64,000 nt of DNA from Fidelibacterota bacterium (GTDB lineage: Bacteria > Fidelibacterota > UBA8477 > JABMPR01). The notes beneath the pieces were generated by a model, which was given only the letters and a program-made list of their open reading frames with translations, did not search any database and had not been told where the DNA came from. The first letter of the stretch is position 1. Each line of letters opens with the position of its first letter. Position numbers and translations under genes: made by a program. Below are positions 9,066 to 18,473 of this stretch, in pieces. The stretch is taken from assembly GCA_016784025.1 (NCBI GenBank), contig JADHVL010000009.1, positions 62,001 to 126,000 on the forward strand, in the 5' to 3' direction.

Positions 9066-9875
9066 CTATTTTCTCAATCTGCGATACCCAAAATGTTTCA
9101 CTCGGGCTGGCGATAAGCGAAACAGAAGGGCACCGGCCTTAAATATATTTAATATTGGATTCAGAGTATTATAACTGTACCTCGCTTTTGCTTGCCGGAA
9201 AACTGCTCCAGGTTTAGATCTATTTTTAATCATATTGTCTGTACGAAAGTAAAGGATCGGATTTGAAATATTTGCGATCTTGATCTTACTCTTGAAGACC
9301 CTTGCCCAAAGTTCGAGATCCTGGTCTGTTAAAAATGTCTCATCATATCCAATGAGATGCCTGAAGACCCTAGCGTTAAACATGACTGATGCGTGAACAA
9401 ATGGATTCCTATAATGAAACCAACGTTTCATCTCTGGATAAGTCGTGGGCATTCTTTTCAAACGTCCCTGGTTTGGGTCCTGACCTGATTTGAATTCTAT
9501 GGCAAATCCACCTAAGATCATCACATCAGGATGTTTGTGAAAGTAGTCCAGCTGCAATTTCAATCGTTCTGTGTGTGAAATATCATCGGCATCCATACGC
9601 GCATAGAATTTCGTCGTACAAGCCCGTATACTCTCATTCAAAGCTGCCGGCAAGTTGGCCTCTCCTATGGCCAGCAAAACCATATTTCCGTTTACCTCAA
9701 GGATTGAATCCACAAGAGCTTTCAGTTCTTGATCAATAGGACCATTCTGAATCAAGTGGATTGTCTCTGCTTTAACTGATTGGTTTAATACGGAGTCAAT
9801 TGCTTCTTTTAGATGTACGGGATTTGAACCACCATAAAAGGGTATGCCCACGGTAACATTGGATTGATTTTTCAT
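9066..9875 (-). CDS. Glycosyltransferase family 2
   Basis: A GT-A fold transferase expected to add one sugar to the lipid-linked repeat unit on the cytoplasmic face. From the start I favour it is 269 residues. The start is an ATG at 9875 because AAGGA lies 5 bases upstream of it; an earlier in-frame ATG at 9896 has no such site. Visible motifs are VTVGIPFYGG at the N-terminus, the metal-binding YARMDADD (DXD) near residue 95, and a FLTDQDLELWAR stretch carrying the ED-like acidic pair. There is no membrane helix. It is the last gene of the locus in transcription order before the opposing Wzi-like gene. Donor and acceptor are unknown. Confidence 0.88.
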   Translation of the reverse strand: MKNQSNVTVGIPFYGGSNPVHLKEAIDSVLNQSVKAETIHLIQNGPIDQELKALVDSILEVNGNMVLLAIGEANLPAALNESIRACTTKFYARMDADDISHTERLKLQLDYFHKHPDVMILGGFAIEFKSGQDPNQGRLKRMPTTYPEMKRWFHYRNPFVHASVMFNARVFRHLIGYDETFLTDQDLELWARVFKSKIKIANISNPILYFRTDNMIKNRSKPGAVFRQAKARYSYNTLNPILNIFKAGALLFRLSPARVKHFGYRRLRK

Positions 9876-9949
9876 GGCCGTCCTTAAGCGATCCATACTG
9901 TTTGAGGATATGCAGCCATGGATAACCTTTTCATGAATTCCGTCATTTT

Positions 9950-11119
9950 TTAACCTTTTTTGACGTCTTCAGTAATAAGTTCGTATAACTGCTCAAATTT
10001 CATTCCCCAATCCATCTTTTCCTCAGCATTTTTTCGCATCACTTGCCTAACTTCATCTGTTTCTGAAACATTTCGATGGAACTGGATAATACTCTCGATA
10101 TCAACCGGTGATTCATCTGCTCTAATTTTCAGTGCATATGTTTCATCTCCTACTAGGTCAGAATCCTGATATGAGTATACAAAGGGGAGACCTCGGGCGC
10201 AATATTCTCTCGTTTTTAATACACAGGCTTCTCGCATACCATTCCGGTGAATTGCCAGACTACTGATACCAACATCCGCCACCTGGTACAAGGCATCCAG
10301 ATTATCGTTTAAGACAACACCATGTTTAACAATTTTTACCAGCCTACCCTCATTAAGCTTATCAATTTGCTGAAGCAGGGTCCGATTATGAATATTCCCT
10401 GCTAAATCGAGGTGAATGAGTAGGTCACCTGTGTACGCCAATAATCCACTGAGGAGGCGATCTAGCCCATGCCAAGCAGAAAAATTGCTGGCGATGAAAA
10501 GTATCCTTAATTCTCCTTCTTTTACTCCAGGGGGTCGTTGGATAGGTAAAATATCACTCACTCGAATACCATTACTCATTGTGAATCTGGATCCTGATTC
10601 TTTGAATGAGTGTGCGTAGCTAGCTATTTCGTTGGTTACACCGATCACACCACGAGTATATGCCATTATTTTTTTTCGGAGCCTCTTTTCCAGAGTTGAA
10701 ATTATTTTTGAGAATGTTGAGATTGCAAAAAAATCATCAATTTCCTGGGTTTCAATCGTGTGGTGTTCGGTGTAAATCTTTTTTCCGAATTTGGAGTAAA
10801 ATGCTGTCACTCCATAACCCAATGCCAGAGGATATCTTAGAATGTAAATATCATAATCTGGTCTGGATTCGATTGCACGCTGAATGTAGCGATATCGAAA
10901 GAGTTTTTGAAATAGGCCACGCAACAAAGCTACCTTTGGGAGCTTAATTTTAACAAATTCAAGATTAGCCTCATGTCTGGAAATAGTGCTATTTAACACG
11001 AGGAAATCGATAGGTATCTTTCGCTCTTTGACAGCTGCTGCCTGAAAGGCAATTTTTTTCTCCTTGAGATATTTGGGAGAAGGAATATAGTTTACATGTA
11101 GTATGCTAATTTCATTCAT
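9950..11119 (-). CDS. Glycosyltransferase, GT4-like (GT-B fold)
   Basis: A 389-residue protein with the two-domain GT-B layout: an N-terminal acceptor half beginning ISILHVNYIPSPKYL and a C-terminal donor half with LRILFIASNFSAWHGLDRLL, VADVGISSLA and EACVLKTREYCARGLPFVYS, where the spaced glutamates correspond to the EX7E element. It should add a sugar to the polysaccharide repeat unit. Its ATG overlaps the end of the preceding glycosyltransferase gene by 8 bases, so translation is probably coupled. Sequence similarity to the other GT4 of this locus is low by eye. Sugar specificity cannot be told. Confidence 0.82.
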   Translation of the reverse strand: MNEISILHVNYIPSPKYLKEKKIAFQAAAVKERKIPIDFLVLNSTISRHEANLEFVKIKLPKVALLRGLFQKLFRYRYIQRAIESRPDYDIYILRYPLALGYGVTAFYSKFGKKIYTEHHTIETQEIDDFFAISTFSKIISTLEKRLRKKIMAYTRGVIGVTNEIASYAHSFKESGSRFTMSNGIRVSDILPIQRPPGVKEGELRILFIASNFSAWHGLDRLLSGLLAYTGDLLIHLDLAGNIHNRTLLQQIDKLNEGRLVKIVKHGVVLNDNLDALYQVADVGISSLAIHRNGMREACVLKTREYCARGLPFVYSYQDSDLVGDETYALKIRADESPVDIESIIQFHRNVSETDEVRQVMRKNAEEKMDWGMKFEQLYELITEDVKKG

Positions 11120-12260
11120 GAGAATGATTAATGCTCCTGCTGGTCACCTGCAAATAGATTTTTTCTAAAAGTTCAATAATCGTTTCCGAGGAATACTCGG
11201 ACTTGATAAAATCATGCATGACCTCTGGAGTCGCATCAAGGTTAATTGCATTTCTGATAGCATTGGCGATGGATTGGCTGGTTCTATCAGAATGAATTCC
11301 ATAAACATTATTTTCAATAATTTTTTTATGATTCTCAGCAGTGACAACCACAGGGGTTCCACTAGCCAGGGCTTCCAGTACTGTAATGCCAAATGTCTCA
11401 ACCCTGCTCGCAGAAATATAGCAATCTGCATCTCGATAGTGTGACACTAACTCCTGGTTTGGAATCGAGCCCAATAGTCGAATATACTTTGAATTATTTT
11501 TGTAATCTTCTAGTGCTTCAAGACGCCCTCGATAAGGTCCCTCCCCTATAATTTCTAACTCGTAATCGGAGGTCGACCCATTCAAAATTGCTAAAGCCCC
11601 AATAATGAATTGGAAACCCTTATTCTCGTTAACATTTCCTACAGAGAGGAGCTTCACGCGTGGTTGTCCCTTTTTTAATCTTTGTGAAGATGAGGGGTGA
11701 AATTTTGAGATATCAATAAAATTTGGAACAACAGTGAAGGGCGTGGAATACAACTGCTCCATCTTCTGTTTTTGGGAATAACTCACAGCAATGTTCATGG
11801 TACTTCTGCGATAAAATGCTTTCGCGATAGCAAATTGAACGCGCCCGAGCCGGCGCCTGTCCATGGTTTTCGAATAATGTTCTGTGACCAAATATGGTAT
11901 TTTATATTTTCTGCTCAAATAGCTTACTAAAAATGCCTGTGAAAAGGTGTGGGCATGAATTATGTCAGGCAGTCCCTCTGTCTTCTTTATGGTCCCAAAG
12001 AGTAGATAACCTACAATAAACCGTAAAGCCATGTTTACCACTTCGAAGAACGGAATATTTAAGAATAAGCGAATATGTTCATATGCATGATACGTCATTG
12101 TATTTTTCAAATGAATTCTTTTAATACTAACTGGTAGAGCAGCTAATACTGTCACATTGTATCCAGCTTCCTTCATAAGCGAAACTTGCTCACGAATGAA
12201 AATGCCTGAATTCGTATTATACCTATTGGGAAACCAAGATGGTATAACCAAGACCTTCAT
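11112..12260 (-). CDS. Glycosyltransferase family 4 (GT-B fold)
   Basis: A 382-residue retaining glycosyltransferase. The N-terminal half has the typical opening MKVLVIPSWFPNRYN...GIFIREQ and a DIIHAHTFSQAFL segment. The C-terminal half has LLSVGNVNENKGFQFII, YELEIIGEGPYRGRLE and the donor-binding element SRVETFGITVLEALASGTPV with the two EX7E glutamates. It works on the cytoplasmic face of the inner membrane on the lipid-linked intermediate. The gene begins directly after the wzx stop (TAG-ATG) and overlaps the next glycosyltransferase by 8 bases, showing a tight operon. Substrate unknown. Confidence 0.92.
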   Translation of the reverse strand: MKVLVIPSWFPNRYNTNSGIFIREQVSLMKEAGYNVTVLAALPVSIKRIHLKNTMTYHAYEHIRLFLNIPFFEVVNMALRFIVGYLLFGTIKKTEGLPDIIHAHTFSQAFLVSYLSRKYKIPYLVTEHYSKTMDRRRLGRVQFAIAKAFYRRSTMNIAVSYSQKQKMEQLYSTPFTVVPNFIDISKFHPSSSQRLKKGQPRVKLLSVGNVNENKGFQFIIGALAILNGSTSDYELEIIGEGPYRGRLEALEDYKNNSKYIRLLGSIPNQELVSHYRDADCYISASRVETFGITVLEALASGTPVVVTAENHKKIIENNVYGIHSDRTSQSIANAIRNAINLDATPEVMHDFIKSEYSSETIIELLEKIYLQVTSRSINHSHE

Positions 12261-13550
12261 CTAAAGTATCCGTCCTTTTAGTTTCCATAATATGACCGAA
12301 TTATACAACAGGTTTAGAACGATTTGCAGGGCAGCCATTATTCCAAGCCCTAACAATAAATCTCCATGCATATATCCATAATAAATTCCACCTGCCTTAT
12401 TAAAGAGTGCAAATATTGTAAAATACAATGAGTATTTCTGGCCATCGAGAGCGATCATTGCTGAACTTGTGGAAGCTGAAATAAAGGCAACATAAGTCAT
12501 CAGTAGTAAAACTCGAATTATCTCTGCGCTGGTGAGCCAGCCATTGCCTAAAACAAAACCTATCAGCTCATGAGAATAAATAAATAATAGCAGAAAAGGT
12601 AATGCTCCAATCCCTCCAAGCATTTTCCAGGTAAATAATAGAATTCTGCGCGGGTTCGCCTCAAGTTTTAATTCAGATACAAACTTTTGGTAAAATGATT
12701 GTGATACTGCACTGCTAATCGCCGCAGTTGGAACACTTAACACGCGCTCTGCCATTGAGTAATAACCTGCAAGGGAGTCCCCGTATAATCCACCAATAAG
12801 AAGGATAGGTACCTGTTTGGCCACGACATCAATTATAGAAGCTGGCCAGAAATAAAGAATATAAGACAATTGTTTCTTCAATATTTTCAGGATGCTTCTC
12901 ATCGTTATAGCTCGCAAGTCCTTCCACTCTATTCCACTACTCAGTATGAAAAAAGAAACGGCTAGGCTAAATATTCTGCTTATGAGTAACATTTCCACAC
13001 TTGCCTGAAAAATATATCCTAATGTTATTTGGAGAGTGAAGGTAGAAGCCGCTAAAGTTATTTTCGCATTTGCTATCCGTTTAAAGTTCTGTAAACTGGA
13101 ATTGTAAAAATTTGCACTGTTCACCAGTCCCGTAAGTATGGCTAACACTGCCAGATAAGCAATGCTGGTCCTGCTAAACTTAAACTGCTCTATTTCAACC
13201 ACGGACACGGTCAGCACAAACATTGAGGTAAAGAGAAGTACCATTGGAATCATTAGCACTAAAAGTAGAGCAAACAAGGTAGAACGGTCCGAGTCGGTAG
13301 CAGGGACCAGGGCAAACTCAAGCTTAAATCCCGCGATAGTCCCAAAAATTGTTGCAATCGCGTAAATAATCGCGAATTGACCGATTGTTTCGGTTCCGTA
13401 TAACCGGGTGATAAACGGAATAGCGAAGAGGGGAATTATTTGCGCAATGCTTGATCCTTTAAACAAAGTCAATGTGTCAAGGATGTACTTTTTGAGGCTA
13501 TTCTGCAATATTTGGCTGGCGCGTTTTTTTAATAATAGCTTGGATAACAA
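12261..13550 (-). CDS. wzx: Oligosaccharide flippase (Wzx-type)
   Basis: A polytopic membrane protein of about 429 residues that should flip the lipid-linked repeat unit across the inner membrane (MOP/MVF superfamily). It shows the family opening GSSIAQIIPLFAIPFITRLYG followed by some twelve hydrophobic segments, and motifs such as LFGDSLAGYYSMAERVLS-like GGLYGDSLAGYYSMAERV near residue 250. The start is uncertain: the frame has no ATG near its beginning, and TTG at 13550, 13508 or 13472 are candidates. Using 13550 gives a 53-base overlap with the upstream polymerase gene; the others would shorten it to about 11 bases or abolish it. No clear Shine-Dalgarno decides between them. Confidence 0.88.
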   Translation of the reverse strand: MLSKLLLKKRASQILQNSLKKYILDTLTLFKGSSIAQIIPLFAIPFITRLYGTETIGQFAIIYAIATIFGTIAGFKLEFALVPATDSDRSTLFALLLVLMIPMVLLFTSMFVLTVSVVEIEQFKFSRTSIAYLAVLAILTGLVNSANFYNSSLQNFKRIANAKITLAASTFTLQITLGYIFQASVEMLLISRIFSLAVSFFILSSGIEWKDLRAITMRSILKILKKQLSYILYFWPASIIDVVAKQVPILLIGGLYGDSLAGYYSMAERVLSVPTAAISSAVSQSFYQKFVSELKLEANPRRILLFTWKMLGGIGALPFLLLFIYSHELIGFVLGNGWLTSAEIIRVLLLMTYVAFISASTSSAMIALDGQKYSLYFTIFALFNKAGGIYYGYMHGDLLLGLGIMAALQIVLNLLYNSVILWKLKGRIL

Positions 13551-14760
13551 TTGTTGCTAGAAGCAGAAATACGGGACCAGCAATATTTCGAAAATAAAAA
13601 GAGAAGAATGACATTAAGAGGCTTAGCGTCATTAACAACACAAAATAGAGGTTCGTATAATTGGGTTTTTCGAAATATTTAATAACGGAATATTTGGCAG
13701 TTCCACCCCAGATAAATGAAAATAAGAGTACACCAACAATTTGGAAATCTTCATACATCACTCGAACAAAAGTATAGGTATTAATGCCCATGTTTTTCCC
13801 GATCAGAACAAAATCTGGGTGCATTGAACGCACCTCCGATGTATCCCATATTCCTAACTTTGAAAGATACCTGAATACATCACGAAATATCGCTTGCCCG
13901 TATGTGTAGTTTATATGATGATTCGGATCATTTAACCACATGTCAAAGCTACTTACACTACCAACAAAGTAGGCATAAAGCGATTCATAAAAGAAGGTTC
14001 TAAGGTCCCCCCTATCAAAAGCTCTCATGTGAACAATGAAGTAGTTAAATCCATAAAATATCAGACCCAATATCAAAACCGTTTTCAGCATAGAACGAAA
14101 AACGGCTGCATTATCTTTGCGCTGGAAGGCCAAGGTAGTATACATGAACGACAATATCCAGAAGACGATACCCATGAGAAATAAATAACGCTGCAGGTTT
14201 GCAAATGATACAAATACATTGGAAACAAGAGGGAGAAAGGCCAATATTTTTTTAGTTCGATCTGTGGCAAAGAGGGCTCCACCAAATAAATTACTGAGGA
14301 CTCCCACACTTATAAAGAAACCCGCAAACCTATAAACAATCGGGACATTAGCTATCTCACCCTGACCAACAGCGACCGTCATGTCCCGCACATAACCAGG
14401 ATCGATAAAATAATACTTCGCCCCGCCAACAACTTGACTAAACACGTAAAAGAAGGCTGTACCGCCCAGTAGATAGAGGATAACAGTTATAAATGTTATT
14501 TTGTACAAAATCTTTTTGTTGAATAGTCCTTCACCATAATGATCTGGCAGACTTTCATTAAAGACAGTGTTTTTCCTAAATATTAATGAGACCAAAAAGT
14601 ATCCGGCATAGACTGCCAGAATCCCAGATATTAGTATCATCAGAGATCGATCATCAGCTCGATGGTAATTGAACCAGTTAAATGAGTACAGTGAAAATAA
14701 TGTACTCCAAACCAAAGTAAATGCCAATATGGGCGCATTGGCTAATGTTAGGCGTGCCAT
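13498..14760 (-). CDS. wzy: O-antigen/EPS polymerase (Wzy-type), putative
   Basis: A 420-residue integral membrane protein with about eleven hydrophobic segments and one long polar loop around residues 245-330, the layout of Wzy polymerases that join repeat units on the periplasmic side. Sequence identity within this family is always low, so the call rests on topology and on position between the chain-length regulator and the flippase. The loop includes FDRGDLRTFFYESLYAYFVG and the segment near RSMHPDFVLIGKNMGINTYT, which resembles the oligosaccharide repeat polymerase group. It starts 4 bases after the wzz stop. Linkage specificity is not readable. Confidence 0.75.
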   Translation of the reverse strand: MARLTLANAPILAFTLVWSTLFSLYSFNWFNYHRADDRSLMILISGILAVYAGYFLVSLIFRKNTVFNESLPDHYGEGLFNKKILYKITFITVILYLLGGTAFFYVFSQVVGGAKYYFIDPGYVRDMTVAVGQGEIANVPIVYRFAGFFISVGVLSNLFGGALFATDRTKKILAFLPLVSNVFVSFANLQRYLFLMGIVFWILSFMYTTLAFQRKDNAAVFRSMLKTVLILGLIFYGFNYFIVHMRAFDRGDLRTFFYESLYAYFVGSVSSFDMWLNDPNHHINYTYGQAIFRDVFRYLSKLGIWDTSEVRSMHPDFVLIGKNMGINTYTFVRVMYEDFQIVGVLLFSFIWGGTAKYSVIKYFEKPNYTNLYFVLLMTLSLLMSFFSFYFRNIAGPVFLLLATIVIQAIIKKTRQPNIAE

Positions 14761-14764
14761 GAAG

Positions 14765-15889
14765 CTATATTTTACTGGCTATCAACTCTTTATTAGATTT
14801 ATAATAATCTCTTGTAAGAATGTACATCAGAGTGAGAGATGCCGAAAAAAACAAGATGATGATCAATATTGAAAGTCGTTTTGGTTTGATCTTTCTATCT
14901 GGCACTTGTGGTGGGTCAAGCAGGTAAATATCAACTGTTCTTTTAAGTTCTTCTATTTTCGCCTGTTGCAGTTGAAGTGCGAGAAATTCTGATATTTTTG
15001 TTTTCACAGTAACATCCCTGAAATTTCTAAAATACCCAATGCTATTCTGAGGAATGTCTGCCGTAGCGAGCAAAAAACTTTCACCCCCCTGCTTCAGGCT
15101 TTCAATTTTCTGATCAACCACAGCAATTTCAATTTTTTTACTCTTTATTTCTGGATTCCCTAATCCTAACGTCTTCTCAAGGAACTCGAGTTCAATCTCC
15201 TTTTGAATCTTCATCATCTCAAGTTCACTTATTGAGTTGATAGTCGCAGTAATTTGATCCTCTAGTTTTATCACACCTGTGGTCATTTGGAAATTTGAAA
15301 AGCTGCTCTCACTGGCAACAAGATCATGTGCAGCAGTTTTATAGGCTTCCTCAATATATGTTCGATAATTTTTGGCAATGTTTTGATTTAACTCCAGGGC
15401 AATTTTTGTCAATTCTTCGTAAAAAGAAAACACAATATCTCTCGCCTTTTCTGGCTCATTATCATACAGATAAGATATAGTAAATGTCCCATCTTCTCTA
15501 TCATAGACACCGAGATTATCTAGAACTGCTTTATAGGTCTCAAACTTTGTTTCCTTTTCATACACTTTTTGCAGGTCATGTTTATCGATTATAACGTCTA
15601 AGACTCTGTGGGTATTCAAAATTCCCATGTATTTATCTAATTCACTCCCACCGCCAAAGCCCATAGAAAATGGCATGACCTCTGAGAGCATCGATGCCAG
15701 ACCAGCCCCTCCAGACTCATTCTGCACAGCAACGACAGCTGTCGATTGGTAGGTCAGGTCCAATGTAAAGAGATAAGCAATGGCTAATACAGCGATTATG
15801 GAATTTACAGCCAATAGCAATTTAAAATTACGGTAAATCAAAATTCCAAAATCAAGGAGTGGCGTTTCTTTTTTCTCAATGTTTTCCAT
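14765..15889 (-). CDS. wzz: Polysaccharide chain-length determinant (Wzz/PCP family)
   Basis: A 374-residue inner-membrane polysaccharide co-polymerase. It has an N-terminal membrane helix (about 23-48), a long periplasmic region with a coiled-coil middle (roughly 190-250), and a C-terminal helix near 338-358 preceded by the proline-rich motif DPPQVPDRKIKPKR. This is the Wzz architecture with no tyrosine kinase domain attached, and I see no separate BY-kinase gene in the locus. It should set glycan length and link the Wzy polymerase to the Wza exporter encoded on either side. The ATG is 45 bases after the wza stop. Confidence 0.9.
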   Translation of the reverse strand: MENIEKKETPLLDFGILIYRNFKLLLAVNSIIAVLAIAYLFTLDLTYQSTAVVAVQNESGGAGLASMLSEVMPFSMGFGGGSELDKYMGILNTHRVLDVIIDKHDLQKVYEKETKFETYKAVLDNLGVYDREDGTFTISYLYDNEPEKARDIVFSFYEELTKIALELNQNIAKNYRTYIEEAYKTAAHDLVASESSFSNFQMTTGVIKLEDQITATINSISELEMMKIQKEIELEFLEKTLGLGNPEIKSKKIEIAVVDQKIESLKQGGESFLLATADIPQNSIGYFRNFRDVTVKTKISEFLALQLQQAKIEELKRTVDIYLLDPPQVPDRKIKPKRLSILIIILFFSASLTLMYILTRDYYKSNKELIASKI

Positions 15890-15934
15890 AATGGATTGCT
15901 TCCAAATTATTTTAATATTTAAAACGTAAGTTTA

Positions 15935-17131
15935 TCATTTACCTGTTGCTGAGAGATAGGTCAAATAGATGGTTAACATTGCAGTAATAACACTCAGGAT
16001 ACTCATGTCGCCTATGTATATATCCTTGCGAGTGCGGGGTATGTATATCACATCTCCTCGTAACACCGGAGTCCTTAATCCCTTTTCAGTATCACCGTCA
16101 ATATGGGTAATGCTCACTAATCGAGGATTGCCATCCCTAGTGTTTCCACCAGCTAAGGCAATATAGTCAGAGACTGAATATCCTGGAGAATATGAAAAAC
16201 CGCCTGGATTTTGGACAAAACCGGTCACCAGGACTCCCCTTTCCCACATGAAATTTATTTCGTCCTGAGATTGTAAAATGGTGCTCTGGAATTCTTCTGG
16301 CAAAATCACCATATGGTTGATATTGCCATTTATCATGCGAGAAAGAGTAACATTTTTCAAATCAGCATTCTTCTCAAAGACTACCTGTCTTTGGATATAA
16401 TTACCCAGTGTCTCTTTTGGTGCAATAATATCATATCCTGCACCTGTTATTGACCCTCTAACCACAATCCCATTGAGATTTAGTTCGCCAAAGGGTACTT
16501 GTACATGGTCGCCTTCAATCAGCGTCGGATTTGATTCTAAATCACCAGCTAAAATGTACTTATGATAGTCAATCAATTCCTCTGTGCCATCCTTGTGAAT
16601 AATTCTAATTTCAAATTCTTTAGCCAATTGATGAAACCCGTCCACCTGATAAATGGCATCATCTAATCTGGAAACCGGTGTTTCAATCACAAAGCCAGGT
16701 GTCTGAACTGCCCCGGTTACCAAAACCTTAAAATATCTGGGTTTAAGGAGCGCTAAATACGTTTTGGCTCCAGGGAATGTATTATCTCTCACAAATTTTT
16801 GTACCGAAGACATTGCATCAGTTATGGTCAAACCAGCGACATGGCACACCCCAACTCCAGGAATAAACAAATCCCCGGTTGGAGTCACAGTAAGTGGGTA
16901 CGCGAATACTTCACTCGTTAGTATGCTCAAACCAATTTCATCCCCGGGACCCAATATATAGATGGTCGGATCAACAGCCTGCTCAAGAGCGGCGGGCCTC
17001 TCTGACAATTCCATATCAAATGAGGGAGATTCTTCTTTATCGACCTCAGGCTGCTTCATGCGCCCAAAATCTTGAGCCCACAAGCATGATATGAACAGCA
17101 ATAACAACAAAGACATCCTTAGATGTTTCAT
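15935..17131 (-). CDS. wza: Outer-membrane polysaccharide export protein (Wza-like)
   Basis: A 398-residue exported protein that would form the outer-membrane exit for the glycan. The start MKHLRMSLLLLLFISC could be a lipoprotein signal (cysteine after FIS) or a standard signal cut after WAQ. A polysaccharide export domain follows at about 50-130 (IYILGPGDEIGLSI...), then two SLBB-like domains: one near 135-200, one near 305-370 (VLVTGFVQNPGGFSYSPGYS, DYIALAGG). A final hydrophobic segment (SILSVITAMLTIYLTYLSA) may be the membrane-spanning helix. The gene's ATG shares its A with the end of the upstream dehydrogenase, so the two are translationally linked. Confidence 0.93.
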   Translation of the reverse strand: MKHLRMSLLLLLFISCLWAQDFGRMKQPEVDKEESPSFDMELSERPAALEQAVDPTIYILGPGDEIGLSILTSEVFAYPLTVTPTGDLFIPGVGVCHVAGLTITDAMSSVQKFVRDNTFPGAKTYLALLKPRYFKVLVTGAVQTPGFVIETPVSRLDDAIYQVDGFHQLAKEFEIRIIHKDGTEELIDYHKYILAGDLESNPTLIEGDHVQVPFGELNLNGIVVRGSITGAGYDIIAPKETLGNYIQRQVVFEKNADLKNVTLSRMINGNINHMVILPEEFQSTILQSQDEINFMWERGVLVTGFVQNPGGFSYSPGYSVSDYIALAGGNTRDGNPRLVSITHIDGDTEKGLRTPVLRGDVIYIPRTRKDIYIGDMSILSVITAMLTIYLTYLSATGK

Positions 17132-18453
17132 TAACCAGCTCCTAAAATTATCACTTTTGCGCTTTTATAATTTCCCGTAGCATTCCGTGTATCAACTATG
17201 AGTTTTGAGTTTTCAACAATAGCCTTGATATCATACTCGGAGTGATTGGTAGTGATCACCACACAATCATATTGATTGAGCTTATCCAGATCCATATTGA
17301 TGGTAGATTCTATCCTGGAGTCAAACTTGATCTCATCAACATAAGGATCATGAAAACTGACCCTGGCTCCCTTGGCTTCCAGAAGTGAATACACATCCAG
17401 AGCAGGAGATTCTCTCACATCATCGATATCAGGTTTATAAGCCATACCCAAAAGCAGGATCTTAGACCCATTGATACTTTTTGAGCTGCCATTTAATCCA
17501 TCAGATACCAGCTCAACCACATACTCAGGCATGGAAGCATTGATCTCACTGGCCAATTCAATAAAGCGAGCCTTGTAGTCAAGGGTTCGCATCTTCCAGG
17601 AGAGGTAATGAGGATCAATGGGGATACAGTGACCACCCAATCCTGGACCTGGTGTAAACTTCATAAAGCCGAAGGGCTTGGTTGCAGCAGCATCAATCAC
17701 CTCCCAGACATTGACACCCAGCTTGGCGCACATAATGGCCATTTCATTGGCCAGACCAATATTGATACTCCTGAAGGTGTTCTCAAGGAGCTTGGTGAGC
17801 TCAGCAGCCTCTGGTGAAGAGACAGGGATGAGTTTGTCCATAACATGACCATAGACAGCCATACCCAGCTTGAGACAGTTCTCAGTAACTCCTCCAATGA
17901 CCTTAGGGGTGTTAGTGGTATGATAAACAGGATTACCTGGATCAACACGTTCAGGTGAAAACAGCAGATAGACATCAGTTCCAACTTTGAGACCTGATTC
18001 CTCAATTGCTGGTTGTAGAAGTTCACGGGTTGTACCTGGATAGGTTGTACTCTCTAAAATGATGACCAGATCTTTGTGAACATACTTGATCAACTCTTTG
18101 TTCACATCCAGGATATAGGTGATATCAGGATCTTTGGTCTTACTTAAGGGGGTTGGAACTGCTATACAGATTGCATCGATGTGTTTGATACTTGAGAAGT
18201 CTGTGGTGGCTGTGAAGGTACCTGCATCAACCAGGGCTTTGAGCGCAGCATCATTTACATCCTGGATATAGTTTTCACCTGCATTCAACTGATCTACTCT
18301 ATCCTGGTTCACATCTATGCCAATGGTACGGATACCAGCATTACCAAATTCAACTGCGAGAGGCAGGCCTACATAACCTAGTCCCACAATACCTACTGTG
18401 ATATCCTTGTTCTCTATGCGCTTTAATAAATGTTCCAATATGTCATCCGCCAA
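17131..18453 (-). CDS. UDP-N-acetylhexosamine 6-dehydrogenase (WbpA/WecC type)
   Basis: This NAD-dependent enzyme oxidises C6 of a UDP-sugar to a uronic acid in two steps. The 440 residues show an N-terminal Rossmann domain (VGIVGLGYVGLPLAVEFG, about 20-37), the central dimer domain, and a C-terminal UDP-binding domain (ILLLGMAYKPDIDDVRESPA). The catalytic cysteine is in PGPGLGGHCIPIDP near residue 260; the HCIPIDP form is typical of enzymes using UDP-GlcNAc or UDP-ManNAc rather than UDP-glucose. With ugd just upstream, the locus has two different nucleotide-sugar dehydrogenases, suggesting a glycan with more than one uronic acid. The exact substrate is inference. Confidence 0.9.
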   Translation of the reverse strand: MADDILEHLLKRIENKDITVGIVGLGYVGLPLAVEFGNAGIRTIGIDVNQDRVDQLNAGENYIQDVNDAALKALVDAGTFTATTDFSSIKHIDAICIAVPTPLSKTKDPDITYILDVNKELIKYVHKDLVIILESTTYPGTTRELLQPAIEESGLKVGTDVYLLFSPERVDPGNPVYHTTNTPKVIGGVTENCLKLGMAVYGHVMDKLIPVSSPEAAELTKLLENTFRSINIGLANEMAIMCAKLGVNVWEVIDAAATKPFGFMKFTPGPGLGGHCIPIDPHYLSWKMRTLDYKARFIELASEINASMPEYVVELVSDGLNGSSKSINGSKILLLGMAYKPDIDDVRESPALDVYSLLEAKGARVSFHDPYVDEIKFDSRIESTINMDLDKLNQYDCVVITTNHSEYDIKAIVENSKLIVDTRNATGNYKSAKVIILGAG

Positions 18454-18473
18454 TTTTGTAATCTCTATAACAC